Below are positions 24,601 through 62,837 of a stretch of DNA of 64,000 bases, piece by piece. Made by a program: the position numbers and the translations under genes. Origin of the DNA: Hoplostethus atlanticus (Eukaryota; Chordata; Actinopteri; Trachichthyiformes; Trachichthyidae); NCBI GenBank assembly GCA_034670405.1, contig JAXDDX010000024.1, positions 3,732,001 through 3,796,000 on the forward strand. Direction: 5' to 3'. Position 1 is the stretch's first letter. The number at the start of each line of letters is the position of its first letter. The notes under the pieces were generated by a model, which was given only the letters and a program-made list of their open reading frames with translations, ran no database searches and was not told the origin of the DNA.

Positions 24601-26961
24601 AGAGGGAACAGAAGTTAAGTCACTCCCTTCAAACGTGAGCCAGAGGGGGAAGGAGTTGCAGGTGGACAGACAGGAAGAGGACAAACCCAGAGACTTACAG
24701 CCCAGAGGGGGCCCCACTTCCCTAGGTGTTGTGGGAACACCTAGGGAAGAGGTAACTCTACACAAAGGCCCCGTTTTTCCATGGGACAGGAGGGAGAGCC
24801 TCAAAAAGGGAGGACCAGTGACACCATCTAAAGAAGCAACCATGGATACAGGGGCTTTAGAGGGGAAGGCGGTGGAGGACAGCCAGGAGGTGGTGGAAGA
24901 AGCAGTGGAAGCAAAGGAGATCCAGGAAGAAGCGGGAAAGACAGCATTCGGTGTCAAACTCCGCTCCACTTCACTATCTTTGAAATTTCGGTCTGATGTA
25001 GGCACTGCCAATTCTGAAGCCAAAGTTAAGCAGCATAGTGCAGAGATGGGCTCGCTAACCCCTCCACTTGCCCCTTACAACCCTCCTTCAACGTCTGTGC
25101 TGTCTGAGGAGAAATGTGACAAAAGGAAAAGAGAGGAAATAGGTGATAATGCCAGCTATACGTCTAAAAAGCTGCCTACAAACGCCCCTTGTACCTCCAC
25201 CACCTCTGGGTACCTCAGACAGACAGGTGAGTCTATATAGATTTGTTCTAAAAGTCTTTCTAATTTAGAAAAACGAATTACGTTGTAGAAAATATATCAT
25301 CCTCGATTCACTTTTATGTTTCTATGAAAAATATTATCTTTGCTCATTCCACATAATGCCACTATGCCAAGTTTGGAATAGAAGTAGAGAACCACCTTTT
25401 TGATAGGCTTAGACTTTGTACAGGTTCTGCACTGTGCCCATGTAATGCTATGTCTAGGACATGAGATAAGTGTCACACAGTAAATTATCTCTAAAATGAT
25501 ATGATTTTTACTGGTCCCAGGGGACCTTTGTGCTCATTAAAATACCACCCAGGCTGACGATAACAGTGCTGCTGTATGTGTCTGTCTGACTTCATCATTC
25601 CTTAGGTGGAATTCCCACCCAATCTGGTTTCTCGTCCCTTCCGGTCAAACATAACCCACCAGCTGCCAATGATCCTCACATCATTCCTGCCCCATCTGCA
25701 GAAGCCCAAACAATCTCTTCAAACCTCAAGGAAGTTGAAATAGCCCTCCAGGAGCCCCAGTCTGCTCCCCAGATGGCCTCATCTGAGGTATCCTGGATGA
25801 GCCTGGCAATGGAAAAGACCAGAAGCCTCCAACAGCTCATCACTAGTAGATTGCCCAGAGACTTTACAAGCATCCAAACTGCTGCTCGACCACAGACACA
25901 AGTGCAGCCAACAAATCAAGGGCAGACTGTGACACAATCACATTTGCAGAAGGTGACGCAATCAGAGACACAAATACAGACACAGACTGTAAAACAACAG
26001 CAGAGTTCTCCTCAACTACAGGCAGCAGTTCAGCCATCAACTGGGGCAACCACACCATCACTGACTATGGTGCCACAACTGTTCAAACAAGCCAATGACC
26101 TCCCATTGCAACCAAACACAACTCAACCAGTCACACAGTCTGGCTTGAATTCTGTTTCTCATCCAGCAGTACAGGCCAACATATGGACAACCCAATCTCC
26201 CTTACAGCTGTCTACCCCTGCACCAACCTCAGCTCCACTTCCAGTTTTAGGAAGAGGGGACAGAGCTGCTGCCCTCCAGGGAAAAGAAGAACCATCTCTG
26301 TCTGAGAGGCGGATGCTTTGGACTGGGTCAGTGGGCGAAAGGGCTGCAGTCTTAGAGAAACGAACAGAGTGGACTACTCCATCTGGAAATAAGGTACTTC
26401 ACACCTACTCACATAGAATGTAATTCACAATCGGTCAAAATTCTAAATGTCTTTCATGCCACATGGTGAATCAACTAACTCAACTCATCAACAGTGGATG
26501 ATGTAACTCTCACTCTCTTGCTCAGGTGGAACTGAAGAAAACCCAGACAGAAACACCGGCGGCCGAATCACCCGCCTTGCCCAACACCACACCTTCAAAC
26601 AAAGACAGAAAACCTGAGGGAAGGCAAAGGAGTAAAATTTGCAGGTGTGTTGATATACATGTATTACAATAATTGTAGAGTGAAAATTGGTAGAAACACT
26701 GAACTGGTATTTGGTATCTCCATGTGCTGCAACGTGACGTAGACGGGCTTTCTTTCAGAGTCAAGCCCCACCACAGTTCCAGGCAGGCTCGCTGATCGTG
26801 AGGACAAATGGCTGAGAAAGAACATGCCACCATCTTCATCACCTTCTTCATCACCTACGACGTCATCCCCGCTGCAGTCTATGTCTGACAGCGGCCAGCC
26901 GTCCTGGATGGAACTGGCCAAGAGGAAGTCAATGGCCTGGAATGATAAGACCATGGACTAA
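21651..26961 (+). CDS. cracdl: Capping protein-inhibiting regulator of actin dynamics-like (KIAA1211L/CRACDL family)
   Basis: CRACD proteins bind capping protein and promote actin polymerisation. Coding exons: 21651-21699, 22033-22177, 22314-22449, 22533-22694, 23195-23449, 23555-25226, 25606-26393, 26526-26644, and a last exon ending at TAA 26959-26961. Family landmarks: basic RKKSKVKSLRTRIFGRMKR; LGSRALSHDSIF; RVLSQENVHSKIKSLQ; GPPPLVLPIKRPEDLGSRSE; SAARHRMSVKPRNQR; EVSWMSLAMEK; and C-terminal QPSWMELAKRKSMAWND. Most of the protein is low-complexity, with three 69-residue repeats. Neighbours mitd1 and mgat4a favour CRACDL over its paralogue CRACD. Problem: splicing to the first AG (exon start 26759) ends early at 26795, while the conserved C-terminus needs an exon start at 26766, or a correction upstream. 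With 26766 the product is 1173 residues. The terminal exon is therefore uncertain. Confidence 0.85.
22270..22285. repeat. Poly(C) tract in the cracdl exon 3 acceptor region
   Basis: A run of about 16 C, followed by CCCT units, makes up the pyrimidine tract before the acceptor at 22312-22313. Confidence 0.9.
24152..24772 (+). repeat. Coding minisatellite, 3 x 207 bp (69 residues per unit) in cracdl
   Basis: Three head-to-tail units start at 24152, 24359 and 24566. Each begins VMEQAGARLKTGEGTEVK and ends EEVTLHKGP. The only differences I noticed are one synonymous G/A change in unit 3 (gaggtt against gaagtt) and the last position of the array. The period is a multiple of three, so copy-number changes keep the frame. 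The near identity implies a recent expansion or ongoing homogenisation. Confidence 0.97.
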
Positions 26962-29013
26962 CAAAAACATAGATAAATATATAAAAATGTGTATATGAAA
27001 AGGCCTGTAGTCCTCCTCCTCCACCAACCAATCTTATCTACGTAAAGCATAATACTATAGGTATTTATGAATTATGTGTTTCACTATGTGATTCAGTGTC
27101 TCGGTTTTAGCTAAATGTTTATCTTAAATAATAAAATTTGTAATGTTGAGTTTTTGTGTTAGTTGTCTAGTGCCTTAATGTAAACTGGCTAACCCCTATA
27201 TGAGGATATTAAATGACTAAGTTGTTGAAAGTATATAGCACTTTCTATTGGCTCAACAAGACCAAAAATATTCTCTGTCAAGCCTCTTCTTACATGGACC
27301 AAAAATATACTGGCCAAACTACCTGGGTTGGGAATTAACTCCAAATAATAGCTTCTTTTTCCAACAATGATTTGAACCATAATATTTGCTATTCTGTTGA
27401 TTTAATGCAGTTCATCTTTCCTTGCTGTGAGAATAGGTGACATAACAATGAACTGCTTTGCTTTATACTGTGATAAATATTTCAATGAAAGATTAAATCA
27501 AACAGCAAATAGAAAAGTGTGGAGAAGTATGGTAATTGGTATAATCAAATAATTAGACTAGGACTAAATAAATAATTAGTCCTACTACTACTCTTCTTGG
27601 ATGTACTCTTGATAGGGTCACTGCCACTCACAAGTAGGGGGAATGTTTTCCTAAGGAGCTGCCAGAAAAAGGGATGGAGGGAAAGAGTTGATGAAAAAAG
27701 AATATTATTTTTATTTCACAGGTGCACTTCTGTTTTGATCATCTCAGGTAGTGAATTACTCTGCTGTAAATTACACCATAAAATAGTAAAATAGGCAAAC
27801 ATTTAAACAGCCTGGTATTAAGTTGATCCACCTTCAGCTTCTTGGGGAGAAAAAGTAAGAATCAGGAGCTCTTCTTCCTCCTCTTCTCATCATGGAGACT
27901 GGCATACAAGCTGCCTGTGTAGTGGCACATCTGGGGGAAAAAGGGCTTCTCTGTGAACAAGTATCCCTGCTCAGTGGGATTCAAAGGCCATGTCCAGGAT
28001 GTGCTCTCTTATCAGGGATCAGGATAAGATCAGATCAGACGTGTTCCTCCTCACATGGCTCGTCTAGGTGGTGATGATCACTCTTTGTTCATACAGCATG
28101 CTACTGAGCTTACCCAGTGGAGCGCCTGCCTTAGATGATAAGATCCTCTATTAAGCGCTGACATAGCTGCGTGGCTCCAGGGCCAGCTCTCTATGATTCA
28201 GGATAACACTCACTATCAGCCACAGTTTTGACCCAGTTGAACCAATACTTGTATTATGTATTTTAATCTGCTGAGGAGATTTAATCTTGGCTGTACTACT
28301 CTAGCAGTTTTCTTTTACAGTCTCTGTTGTGAATGAATCAACTGCCATAAAAACAATAAAATCACTCAGTGGGACACATGGCCTCTTTTCAGCACCAGGG
28401 ACAGCTTGTATTACCCCGGACTCTGTTCATCAGCCAAATCAGCTTGTCAAGGATAAAGTCAGTCATTTATCAAAACATGTTTTACCTCTACTGGCTTGCA
28501 ATGGTACAGGCTCATTTGGTGCACAGGTTGTGGATCTTATTTCTACAAATCTGCTAAGTGACAAATTGGACAAAAATCCACAGGGAATTACAAATGCCAT
28601 GTGGTCTACAAATGTGAAAACACATCTTCACATGCAAAATTTAGATTTGAAAATATTCTTGAACTACAAATATAAATACATGGATTTGTAAATTTCGATC
28701 CATTTGTAAAATCCTTTACATGTGTATTTCACATTTGTTCTGCATTTTTTCAAGTCATTCAAATTTATTTGGATATAATTTTACAAGACACAAGTGAAAA
28801 AGTATTGGGTTTTTTTAAGCAAGCACGCAAATTCTCCACAGAAAGTTAACCCGTTTCTAGTTTATTAGTAGTATTTTACTGAGCTAATTTTCACAATAGA
28901 TTAAATAGATTAAATAGATTCTCAGCAGATTCATTATGAGCCATTCAGTTGCCAGCCTGCTCAAATGCTGGTATCGCTGTCTGGGCAGCTGTGATGTTTA
29001 GTTCGTAGTATAG

Positions 29014-29045
<32 letters not shown>

Positions 29046-29065
29046 TATAGCATTAGGTTTTACGT
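26962..29065. other. cracdl 3' UTR and cracdl-creg2 intergenic region
   Basis: An AATAAA at about 27129-27134, some 170 bp after the cracdl stop, is a plausible polyadenylation signal. The rest is AT-rich, with an (AT)n run at 29014-29042. No exon is recognised. Confidence 0.5.
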
Positions 29066-29257
29066 CAGAGTTCCTCAAATCCGGGCCTCTGGGTCCAGAG
29101 TACTGCTGGTTTTCTATTCTGCCAGGTAGTTTCCATTCTAGCTGTCCAATCAGGGATTGATTAAGACCTGGGATGCCAGGTGAATGCAATTAACTTCCTG
29201 ATAGGAGAGAAAGCCAGCAGCACTCTGGACCCTGAGGCCCGGATTTGAGGAACTCTG
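29066..29257. mobile_element. Palindromic MITE, probably hAT-type
   Basis: The 192-bp element starts CAGAGTTCCTCAAATCCGGG and ends with its exact reverse complement (22 bp of perfect terminal inverted repeat). The inverted similarity continues inward (ctgggtccagagtactgctgg against ccagcagcactctggaccc). The CAG start fits hAT terminal repeats. No clear 8-bp target duplication is visible. It lies about 225 bp upstream of the creg2 start codon. Confidence 0.8.
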
Positions 29258-29482
29258 TTTGATCTGAAAAAAAAGCCCTTATTTTATAGGCCAAACTTAA
29301 ATCGCGCTCCCAGTGAAATGTGAAATCCAATTCCTCGGCGTCCCAGGGGGGGTCGCTGTAGGCTTTTTCTATATTTTTATAAGTAATCTACTCGTGCTGT
29401 GGACGCAGATACACGTGAGTTTTGTAAACAAGAGGGTGAGTGGAGGTGGAAGAAGGGAAGGGACGGCCATTCTCGCAGCTCA

Positions 29483-31736
29483 ATGAGGCCCAGGTACTTT
29501 CCTCTGGCAGTGTTTGCCAGTGTGCTGTGCGTGTGTCGGAGCTACACCCTGAGGAACCCGGTGTCCTGGGCCGTCTCCTCCAACGATGTGGTCGAGGAGG
29601 GAGAACTGGACGCTCTGTCCGAGGAGGTCGCCCCTGCCCTGCTGGTGGACGGTGCTGGGCTGTGGAAACAGGCGTACCCGTCGTCCAAGGTCCTGGGAGA
29701 CGGCGTGGAGAGCCCCAAAGAGCTAGTCAAGTCCGAAAACGACAACGTTGCTCCTCTTTCGTCTCGGCTGTTTTCATATCGGATGGAGGAGGTGAAAAAG
29801 TCCGCCAATGCCACTCCTCCCCCGCACCAGGAGACTGCAAGGACCGCCAGATTCATAGCTCATTACAGCGACTGGGGGCACGTTGCCACCATCTCAACTC
29901 AAGACAAGGCTAGTCAAGTAGTAAAACCACTCAATTTAATATTTAGGTTTTCTGTTGCTCCTAAATCTAGAAACCAGAGGACTAGCCAAGACTTCAAAAC
30001 CTAGATGGATGGATGGATGGATGATGGCTGCAGTCATGCAGCAGGGGGTGTACAAAGTAGCAAGAAAGAAGTACACAGCACTATACAATATACAAGCTTC
30101 AGAAAATCAAGAATATAAGGAATATACAGGTTATATAAAAAATACAAAATAATAGACAAGTTAGTGCATACCAGTGGCAGAAATAAGATAATTAGCTTTC
30201 GGGCAATGTGCAGTTGTGCAATTCTGATAGTCAAGGTGTATCATGATTATGGATACAGGATTAAATCGTAATTCTTACATTTGTGGCTTTGGGAAAGAAT
30301 TGACCGTGTTAATTGATATAGATTTAGATGAGGCCATAGGGATTACGGATATTGATTAAACTAGACCATGGGACATATGAGTGCATGTATGTAGACTACA
30401 TCCCTTTATCACCACTGAAATACATAGGGTATGTCACATTTTATATCCACGTCCCATACACCCACCTCCTAACCTCTAACTTGTTTTTGCACAGATCATG
30501 GGTCTCCCCTTTGGGAACATCTTTTCAGTCAGTGATGGACCACTGGACAACAGCACTGGAGTCATGTATTTCTACGTTACTCCAATGGACAACACTGTAT
30601 CAGACCTAAAAAGGAGCCCCTATGCTTCTCTCACATTCTCAGAGGCTGAGGGAGACTTCTGCAGGTAAGCTCCAACCTTTTGTGCACTCTGCTGATTGAA
30701 AGACAAATGGCTCTGTGTGACTGTACGGAAAGAGATTAGTGCCAACAGAAAGTATATTTGAATTGCATTGAACTTGAATTTGTCATGGTCATACTGAACT
30801 GTTGATTTTAAGAAATGTATTTATTGAATAAATTAATTCAAAAATTCAATTTGTAAGGCACAATTTCAACTTGAATGCAATGGCTTGAAATTTATTGTGA
30901 TTATTACTGAATTGAACAAATTAAGTTTTCTTAATTCAGATTCAGCTTTCTGAGGCACACCTCTGGTCTCAAGGGATACTTGCTGTGTGTTGACTGGAAG
31001 GCAGCTGCCACTTCCAAGTCAAGAGTGGTTGAAATTGTGCCTTACAAATTGAATTCAACAAATAAATTATTTTAGATTCAGTGGTTCAATATGAGCATGA
31101 CAAATTCAAATTTATGCAATTCAAATCCAATCTCTACCAGGCACTAATCTCTTTCCATATAACTGATCAACTCAGATGGGCTATTGTCAGACCCCCTAAA
31201 ATAATAACAATAATAATAATACATCGCATTTATATAGCACTTTTCACAGTACCCAAAGACACTTTACAATAAAAACAACAGCAGGTAAAATACATTTTAT
31301 TGGATAAAATGCATTTAAAATGTGTATGTGTGTTCCCATGGTAACATGTGCTTCTGTATTTAAAGGCAAATGGTATATGATCCGGAGGATCCAAGATGTG
31401 CTCGACTTACATTAACAGGCAAGATGGTGGAAGTGGGCCCAGAGGAGCTGGAATTTGCAAAGGAAGCTATGTTCTCAAGGTGACTGGGCTTATGTATAAT
31501 TAATTAGTGCATGGATGCATGTTGGGTTCAACACTGCGAATGAGAAAAAACATTACATTACATTTATGTCCATACAATGCTGTTATATTTCTAGACATCC
31601 TGTGATGAAAAAATGGCCGGTGGGACACAAGTGGTTCTTCATGAAGCTGGAGTTGATCCAGGTCTGGCTACAGGATTGGGTCGGAGGAGTGTCACTCATT
31701 CCACTGGAGGACTACTTCAAAGCCACACCCTTCTGA
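29483..31736 (+). CDS. creg2: Cellular repressor of E1A-stimulated genes 2 (secreted glycoprotein)
   Basis: CREG2 is a secreted or endolysosomal glycoprotein with a flavin-reductase-like split-barrel fold that lacks known catalysis. Coding exons: 29483-29908 (or to 29917), 30495-30664, 31366-31479, 31595-31736 (TGA). This gives 283 residues (286 with the alternative donor); human CREG2 has 290. The ATG at 29483 is followed by a signal peptide (PRYFPLAVFASVLCVC). The acidic linker (SWAVSSNDVVEEGELDALSE) distinguishes CREG2 from CREG1. Conserved core: HYSDWGHVATIST, GLPFGNIFSVSDGPLDNSTG (with an NST glycosylation site), DPEDPRCARLTLTGKM, FAKEAMFSRHP and WFFMKLELIQVW. The open frame extends upstream of this ATG, but that part is not conserved. 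An AATAAA lies at 32532-32537. Confidence 0.93.
30724..31160. mobile_element. Long hairpin (foldback/MITE-like) element in creg2 intron 2
   Basis: The left arm begins GGAAAGAGATTAGTGCC near 30728, and the right arm ends with the complement (ggcactaatctctttcc) near 31156. Matching continues for about 140 bp per arm, including ttgaattgca, gaatttgtcatg and caatttgtaaggcacaattt. The arms flank an unrelated loop of about 160 bp. No open frame of note is present, so it is a non-autonomous element. Confidence 0.8.
31201..31275. repeat. Dispersed teleost repeat fragment
   Basis: A TAA-rich lead is followed by catttatatagcacttttc and the words cccaaagacactttacaa. I recognise this pattern as widely dispersed in fish genomes. 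The family is not assigned here. Confidence 0.45.
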
Positions 31737-34564
31737 GAATATCCCTCCCTGTGCATCATTTCATCTTCTATTGTGCTAGGAATATTTCAAAATCTCTCGC
31801 AAATACCATGGCTTTTTAAATTGGTGTTGGTGAAGACCCGTCACAGCCTACATACTCTTTTTTGTTTTGCCCTTCCACATTGTTTTACACAATGCCAACT
31901 GGCTCGACATATAGCATCAGCTCAGCTGTTTTACTGTCTTTCCTGTGTTTTTTTGTGATAATGTATTTAAATCATCAAGCTTGTTGAGTTTTCATGGTCA
32001 CTATATTCATGAGTGGCTTAAGAAAAGTCACGCAATGCATGCTTGATGAACATGCAATGATATTTCACGCCTTTGGATCAAAACGTGCACGCTGTTTTGA
32101 AAAATGAATGAATGTGGGCACACAATGATTATGTGCATTTTTGTATGACTGTTTTCTCACAGCTGCAGGGTTTTTGGAGTTGGCACTTAAACTACTTTTT
32201 ATAGGAGCTTACAGTCAGAAATTTGTCCCAGTAGATGAGGAAACACTATTCAAAACCTGAATGTAAACAACCACTGAGATTGTTGACAATGATTTGGCAA
32301 TTCTGCGTCTTTGCTTTAAAGATTTGTTCTTTCTTTGAACATGGTTATTTTTTAATCTAGCTTCTGAAAATAATTACATTAAGGCACCTATGGCTAAAAA
32401 CAACTCAGCCACTTGTCAGTGCTGCTGTGTCATTTCTGGAACTGAAAATGTGAATGGTAAAAGCACGAAAGATTATTAGCTCGATGCTTTGATATTCTGT
32501 ACCTATTATACTGTGTGCACACAATTGTTCAAATAAAGCAATATTTTTGTCTTTGATCCAGCTGGCTCTATTTTGGACATATATGGTAGTAGAGTAGTGC
32601 ATGTATGCCTACTACCAACAAGGTTTTATGACAAAAGGAAGACGGACTGTGATGTAGCTTGGTAGTTTCTGAAGTGGGGTGCGGGGATGTCCAGGGGCCC
32701 TTGTTAGGAGTCCAGGGTGTCCACAGTAAAATGATGAATAGTTAAATTCAAAATTATTTAGCTCACTGGACGTTCTGCACAATGAGAGAATATATCAAAA
32801 TGACTATTTTCATCATAGTTTACACTCTCCCCACTTTGGTTATCACCCAACATCGACTATATAACTGACAGTTATTCACTGAATGAAATCCTAAATAACA
32901 GAAATCTTCTCAGTAGGTGTTCCTTAACACTCCGTCTTATTAAATGGGGATCTGTGGTCTAATGTCTATCTATACGTAACGGGAGTCCTTGACGTGAAAA
33001 TGTTTAGGAACCTCTGATAGTTTAAACACGTTAACAACTTTTCTGCACGTTGAAGGCATGAACACAAGATGGCGCGCTATCTACTTTTAAAAGGGAGGAC
33101 TCGTCTCACCACGGAAAATACATTTTTTGTTTTCAGGTGTTAACTGGTTGGACAGTGGAGGCTTGTAATTTCTGGATAAAATACGGTTTTACACCTTTGT
33201 CACACCAGACCAAATGAAACCCGAACCTAACTACTTCATTTGAACCATTCGACCGCTGGCAGAGCGTGCACACGTTTTTAATCCTAGTAACTAGAATGCA
33301 GGAGAACTCCACCCACGTCACGCTCCCCACTTAAATTAAATCAATTTTACAATTGTAAATTACCGATTACAGGGATTTTCTCAATAGGACAACTCACAGC
33401 TGCTTTAGGAATAGTGAAACCACTGTTTGTTAAAACAACCCTTCCAAGAAGCCCGGTTCATGCTTTTCATTGGGTTTTGTGTATTTTTGGGGATCTTGCT
33501 TAGGCCTAGATTGCAATGAATATATGATGCGATAATGACTTTTTTCATTTACTAAAGAGTCCTCCTTGAATACTATTATTTTTTTCACTTTGGTAGTTTG
33601 TATTACTTACAAAATGTTGTAGTGTGTGTAATATGTTTTATTTTGAAAGTTGTTACCGGAAGTCCAATTTTACATTCTGGCTGGCTTGGCACTGATGGCA
33701 CAGCTAGTTCACAGCTAGAGAAGCCTGAACCGCTTTACAATAAAGCGCAATTTATTCTGAAACCAAATAGTAGCCGATAACTTACTAAAGGGCGTGTGGT
33801 AGCAGAAGTCGACAAGATGAAAGCGTGAACCCACTCTGCACCGAGCAGTGTGAAAGCGCTCTGTCTGGTTGCTTTTTGTGGTAAGCTGCAGGTTGACGGA
33901 GTGAGTCTGACTAGCGGAGTTTCAGCTCAGGCAACTTAATGTTAGCTCGCTAGCTAACGCCTATTTGTGTCGCAGGTCGACTGGCTAGCGTGTATATTAT
34001 GCCAGACAAAACCAACTGTGTACGTTAACGATATAACGCTAGACCCAGGCAGTTAAAAACACGCCGTTTGTAGCTGGTGTCAGTTGAGACATAATAAACG
34101 TGAAACGAGGCGTAGCCTTGCGGACGCCGTCAGAGAACACGCAACCTCCCTGGAGGATCAACCGTCAAACGCCAGCTAACGGCAAATTAATTGGTATGGG
34201 TTGTAACGGCAGCTAGCTCGGCTTGTCTTTGCCCGACCATGTAAGCTGTCTTATCACGGAATACTGTAAAAGGTATCTTCCTAGTATTGGAGGGGCTGAC
34301 TCGTGACTGATCTCTGTAGGACGGTACAGGAGGAGCCAGCTACAGTCCTCTGAACAACGACAGACAACCTGAGGGGGGGATCACAGACCAGGACACGTCT
34401 CAAAGTAATCCCTTCCAAAACTGAAGTCCGTGTGTACTGTCCTGTTACGGGAGCGTTGTGCCGTTTGACGCCCCATATGTCTGGCTTGACTTTCTGAAGG
34501 CAGAGAGGGAAGCACGGCAGCCCCGGGGTCCCCAACGGTCGAGGAGAGGAATCGCTGAAATGAG
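31737..34564. other. creg2 3' UTR, intergenic DNA and mgat4a 5' UTR region
   Basis: The creg2 polyadenylation signal is near 32532. From about 33850 the sequence is CpG-richer, with GTTAGC/GCTAGC words. A plausible non-coding first exon of mgat4a ends at 33880 (GTAAGC donor). A second 5' UTR exon may start at 34320 (ctgtag acceptor) and run into the start codon. These splice sites are inferred from consensus only. Confidence 0.45.
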
Positions 34565-61045
<26,481 letters not shown>

Positions 61046-62837
61046 ATGCCGAAATACTACGAGGACAAAGAGGAAGATAACAGGGCTTGCGCTGGTATTA
61101 GGGAGGACTTCAAGGCATGTCTCCTTCAGCATGACTGCGTTGTAAAGGTAACGTTGACATCTCATGATAGCCAATCACAGGCAGCTGAGGAACCTAGCAA
61201 ACACCTGATCCGATGTCATCTATTCCACACTACCACAATTGTTTTGAGTATACAGCCTCGCCCAATGTCGTTAACTTCAATGAACAGCAGTTAGTTACAT
61301 GTTCTGGGTAAAATGTGAGTGTGGAAAAACTAATGGTCTGTGTGTCTACTGTTAACCTCTCCTAACTTGCCCCCGTCCCCTCGTCAGAGTGATATTAACA
61401 GTGGTGTCAATAAGGAATCCGCACTATGCTCCTGTAATGTCCCACTGTTTTCTAATTGCCCTCTCAATTTGTCAGGAGGGGAAGATGCCCAGTGAGTGTT
61501 TAAAGGAAGGCCACTGCAAAGCCCTGCAGACGTCGTTCTTTGAGTGCAAGAGGTCAATGGTAAGTCAGCATTAATTGCGTGACATTTATGATGGATTTAT
61601 GGTGCAATCCATTGTAATCGGAAATCGATAGTTCCCAGTCGGTATTCATGACCTCCAATCTAAATGTGTTCCAGTACATCTGCTCGGGAAAACATGGACG
61701 CCCGCAACAAACTCATGTTTGTATGGCAAGTCTCTGAATTTCACAAGCATCTAAAGAAGACCTACATCAACTACTACAGCGGCATTAGTGAAGAGAAACG
61801 GCGCATATCAGTGAACTAGTAACGTTAACGTTAGTAGGCTAGTACCACACGCTAGTAAAAACTTCTATCTCGTAACGTTGAACACAAATCTCAACATGTT
61901 TTCATAACAAAAACGACATATGAAGTACAAATTGATGCAAAGGGAATTTGCTGTGACGTCAGATGTGTTTATATCGGCGAACTCGGACCAGTTGGATCTG
62001 GCCCGAGTTACCGACTGGGTATTCCGTCGGTATCCGTCGGTTTTTTCCGAGTACAATGGATTGCACCATCAGTACAACTAGAACCTTGCCTGTCAGACAC
62101 CAAAGCTAGAGGGGGAAATGAGGATCGTTAAGGTTGAATTTTGATCCCTGCTAAGGTGTCTGCAAGGTTGGGTTGTCCCAAATGACCAGAGCCTGGTATC
62201 TTCACAGGAAGAGTTTCCTGAGAATGTTGCTTTACAGTAGTATGTGTTCATTCTTGTAAAGCATGGATGAAATTAATGTAAAACTGTGGCTTTGTGAGGT
62301 AAACCAGTTTCCAATTTTGTGATGTTTTAATACCAAGTCAGCACACAGCAGTATTCGTATGACAAAATACAATCAACAGTCAGAAAGTGACATCAAGCAT
62401 AATAACATCCGTTAAGTGTATTGTGGCCAATGCAGGTCAGTGTTAGCAAGCTGATTTAATTTAGGAGTAGCTAGTGCTCCCAGTCAACCGTATTGTTGTT
62501 GGTTTAAGTATCTCTCACCAGATGCCAAAATAGACATTTAATGTATGTGCTGTGCTTCTCTATTTTCTTTCATTTTCCAGTTACATGAACACATTGTGAA
62601 AACTCCACAGTAACGTAATAACCAGGACTTGTGCAGCAGACTAAGAATTGTCCAGTGTTAAACTGCAGCAGGGCCTATTCCATTGAAATTAAAACTGTAA
62701 TTCCAGTCTTATTTTACATTCTGGAAAGATCATTAAACTCATATTCGAAGTTGTCCTGCAAAAAGTGACTTATGTCTCTCTTCTGCCATCTACAGCTGGA
62801 CGCAAGGTCGAGGTTCAGAGGAAGGAAAGGATATTGA
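61046..62837 (+). CDS. coa5: Cytochrome c oxidase assembly factor 5
   Basis: COA5 (Pet191 family) is a small mitochondrial intermembrane-space protein needed for complex IV assembly. Coding exons: 61046-61147, 61476-61559, 62796-62837 (TGA). This gives 75 residues; human COA5 has 74. The start MPKYYEDKEEDN and the end RSRFRGRKGY match the family. Six cysteines are visible (15, 25, 31, 42, 48, 58). The pairs 15/25 and 48/58 each have nine residues between them, the twin CX9C arrangement oxidised by the MIA40 pathway. An AATAAA at about 63088-63093 lies 250 bp after the stop. Intron 2 holds a DNA-transposon remnant. Confidence 0.95.
61599..62069. mobile_element. Non-autonomous DNA transposon in coa5 intron 2
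   Basis: The left end atggtgcaatccattgtaat (from 61599) and right end tacaatggattgcaccat (to 62069) are inverted repeats of about 24 bp with one or two mismatches. A further inner match (cccagtcggta) occurs as a more distant inverted copy. A 41-codon open frame (61694-61819) encodes FVWQVSEFHKHLKKTYINYY, which I cannot assign. No target-site duplication is clear, so the superfamily is open. Confidence 0.7.

Noticed and set aside
24112-25023. 303-codon antisense open frame over the cracdl repeats
   Set aside because: It mirrors the in-frame 207-bp repeat of a real coding exon; its sequence is repetitive and resembles no family.
29399-29482. N-terminal extension of creg2 upstream of 29483
   Set aside because: The frame is open but begins without ATG, and the ATG at 29483 gives a proper signal peptide.
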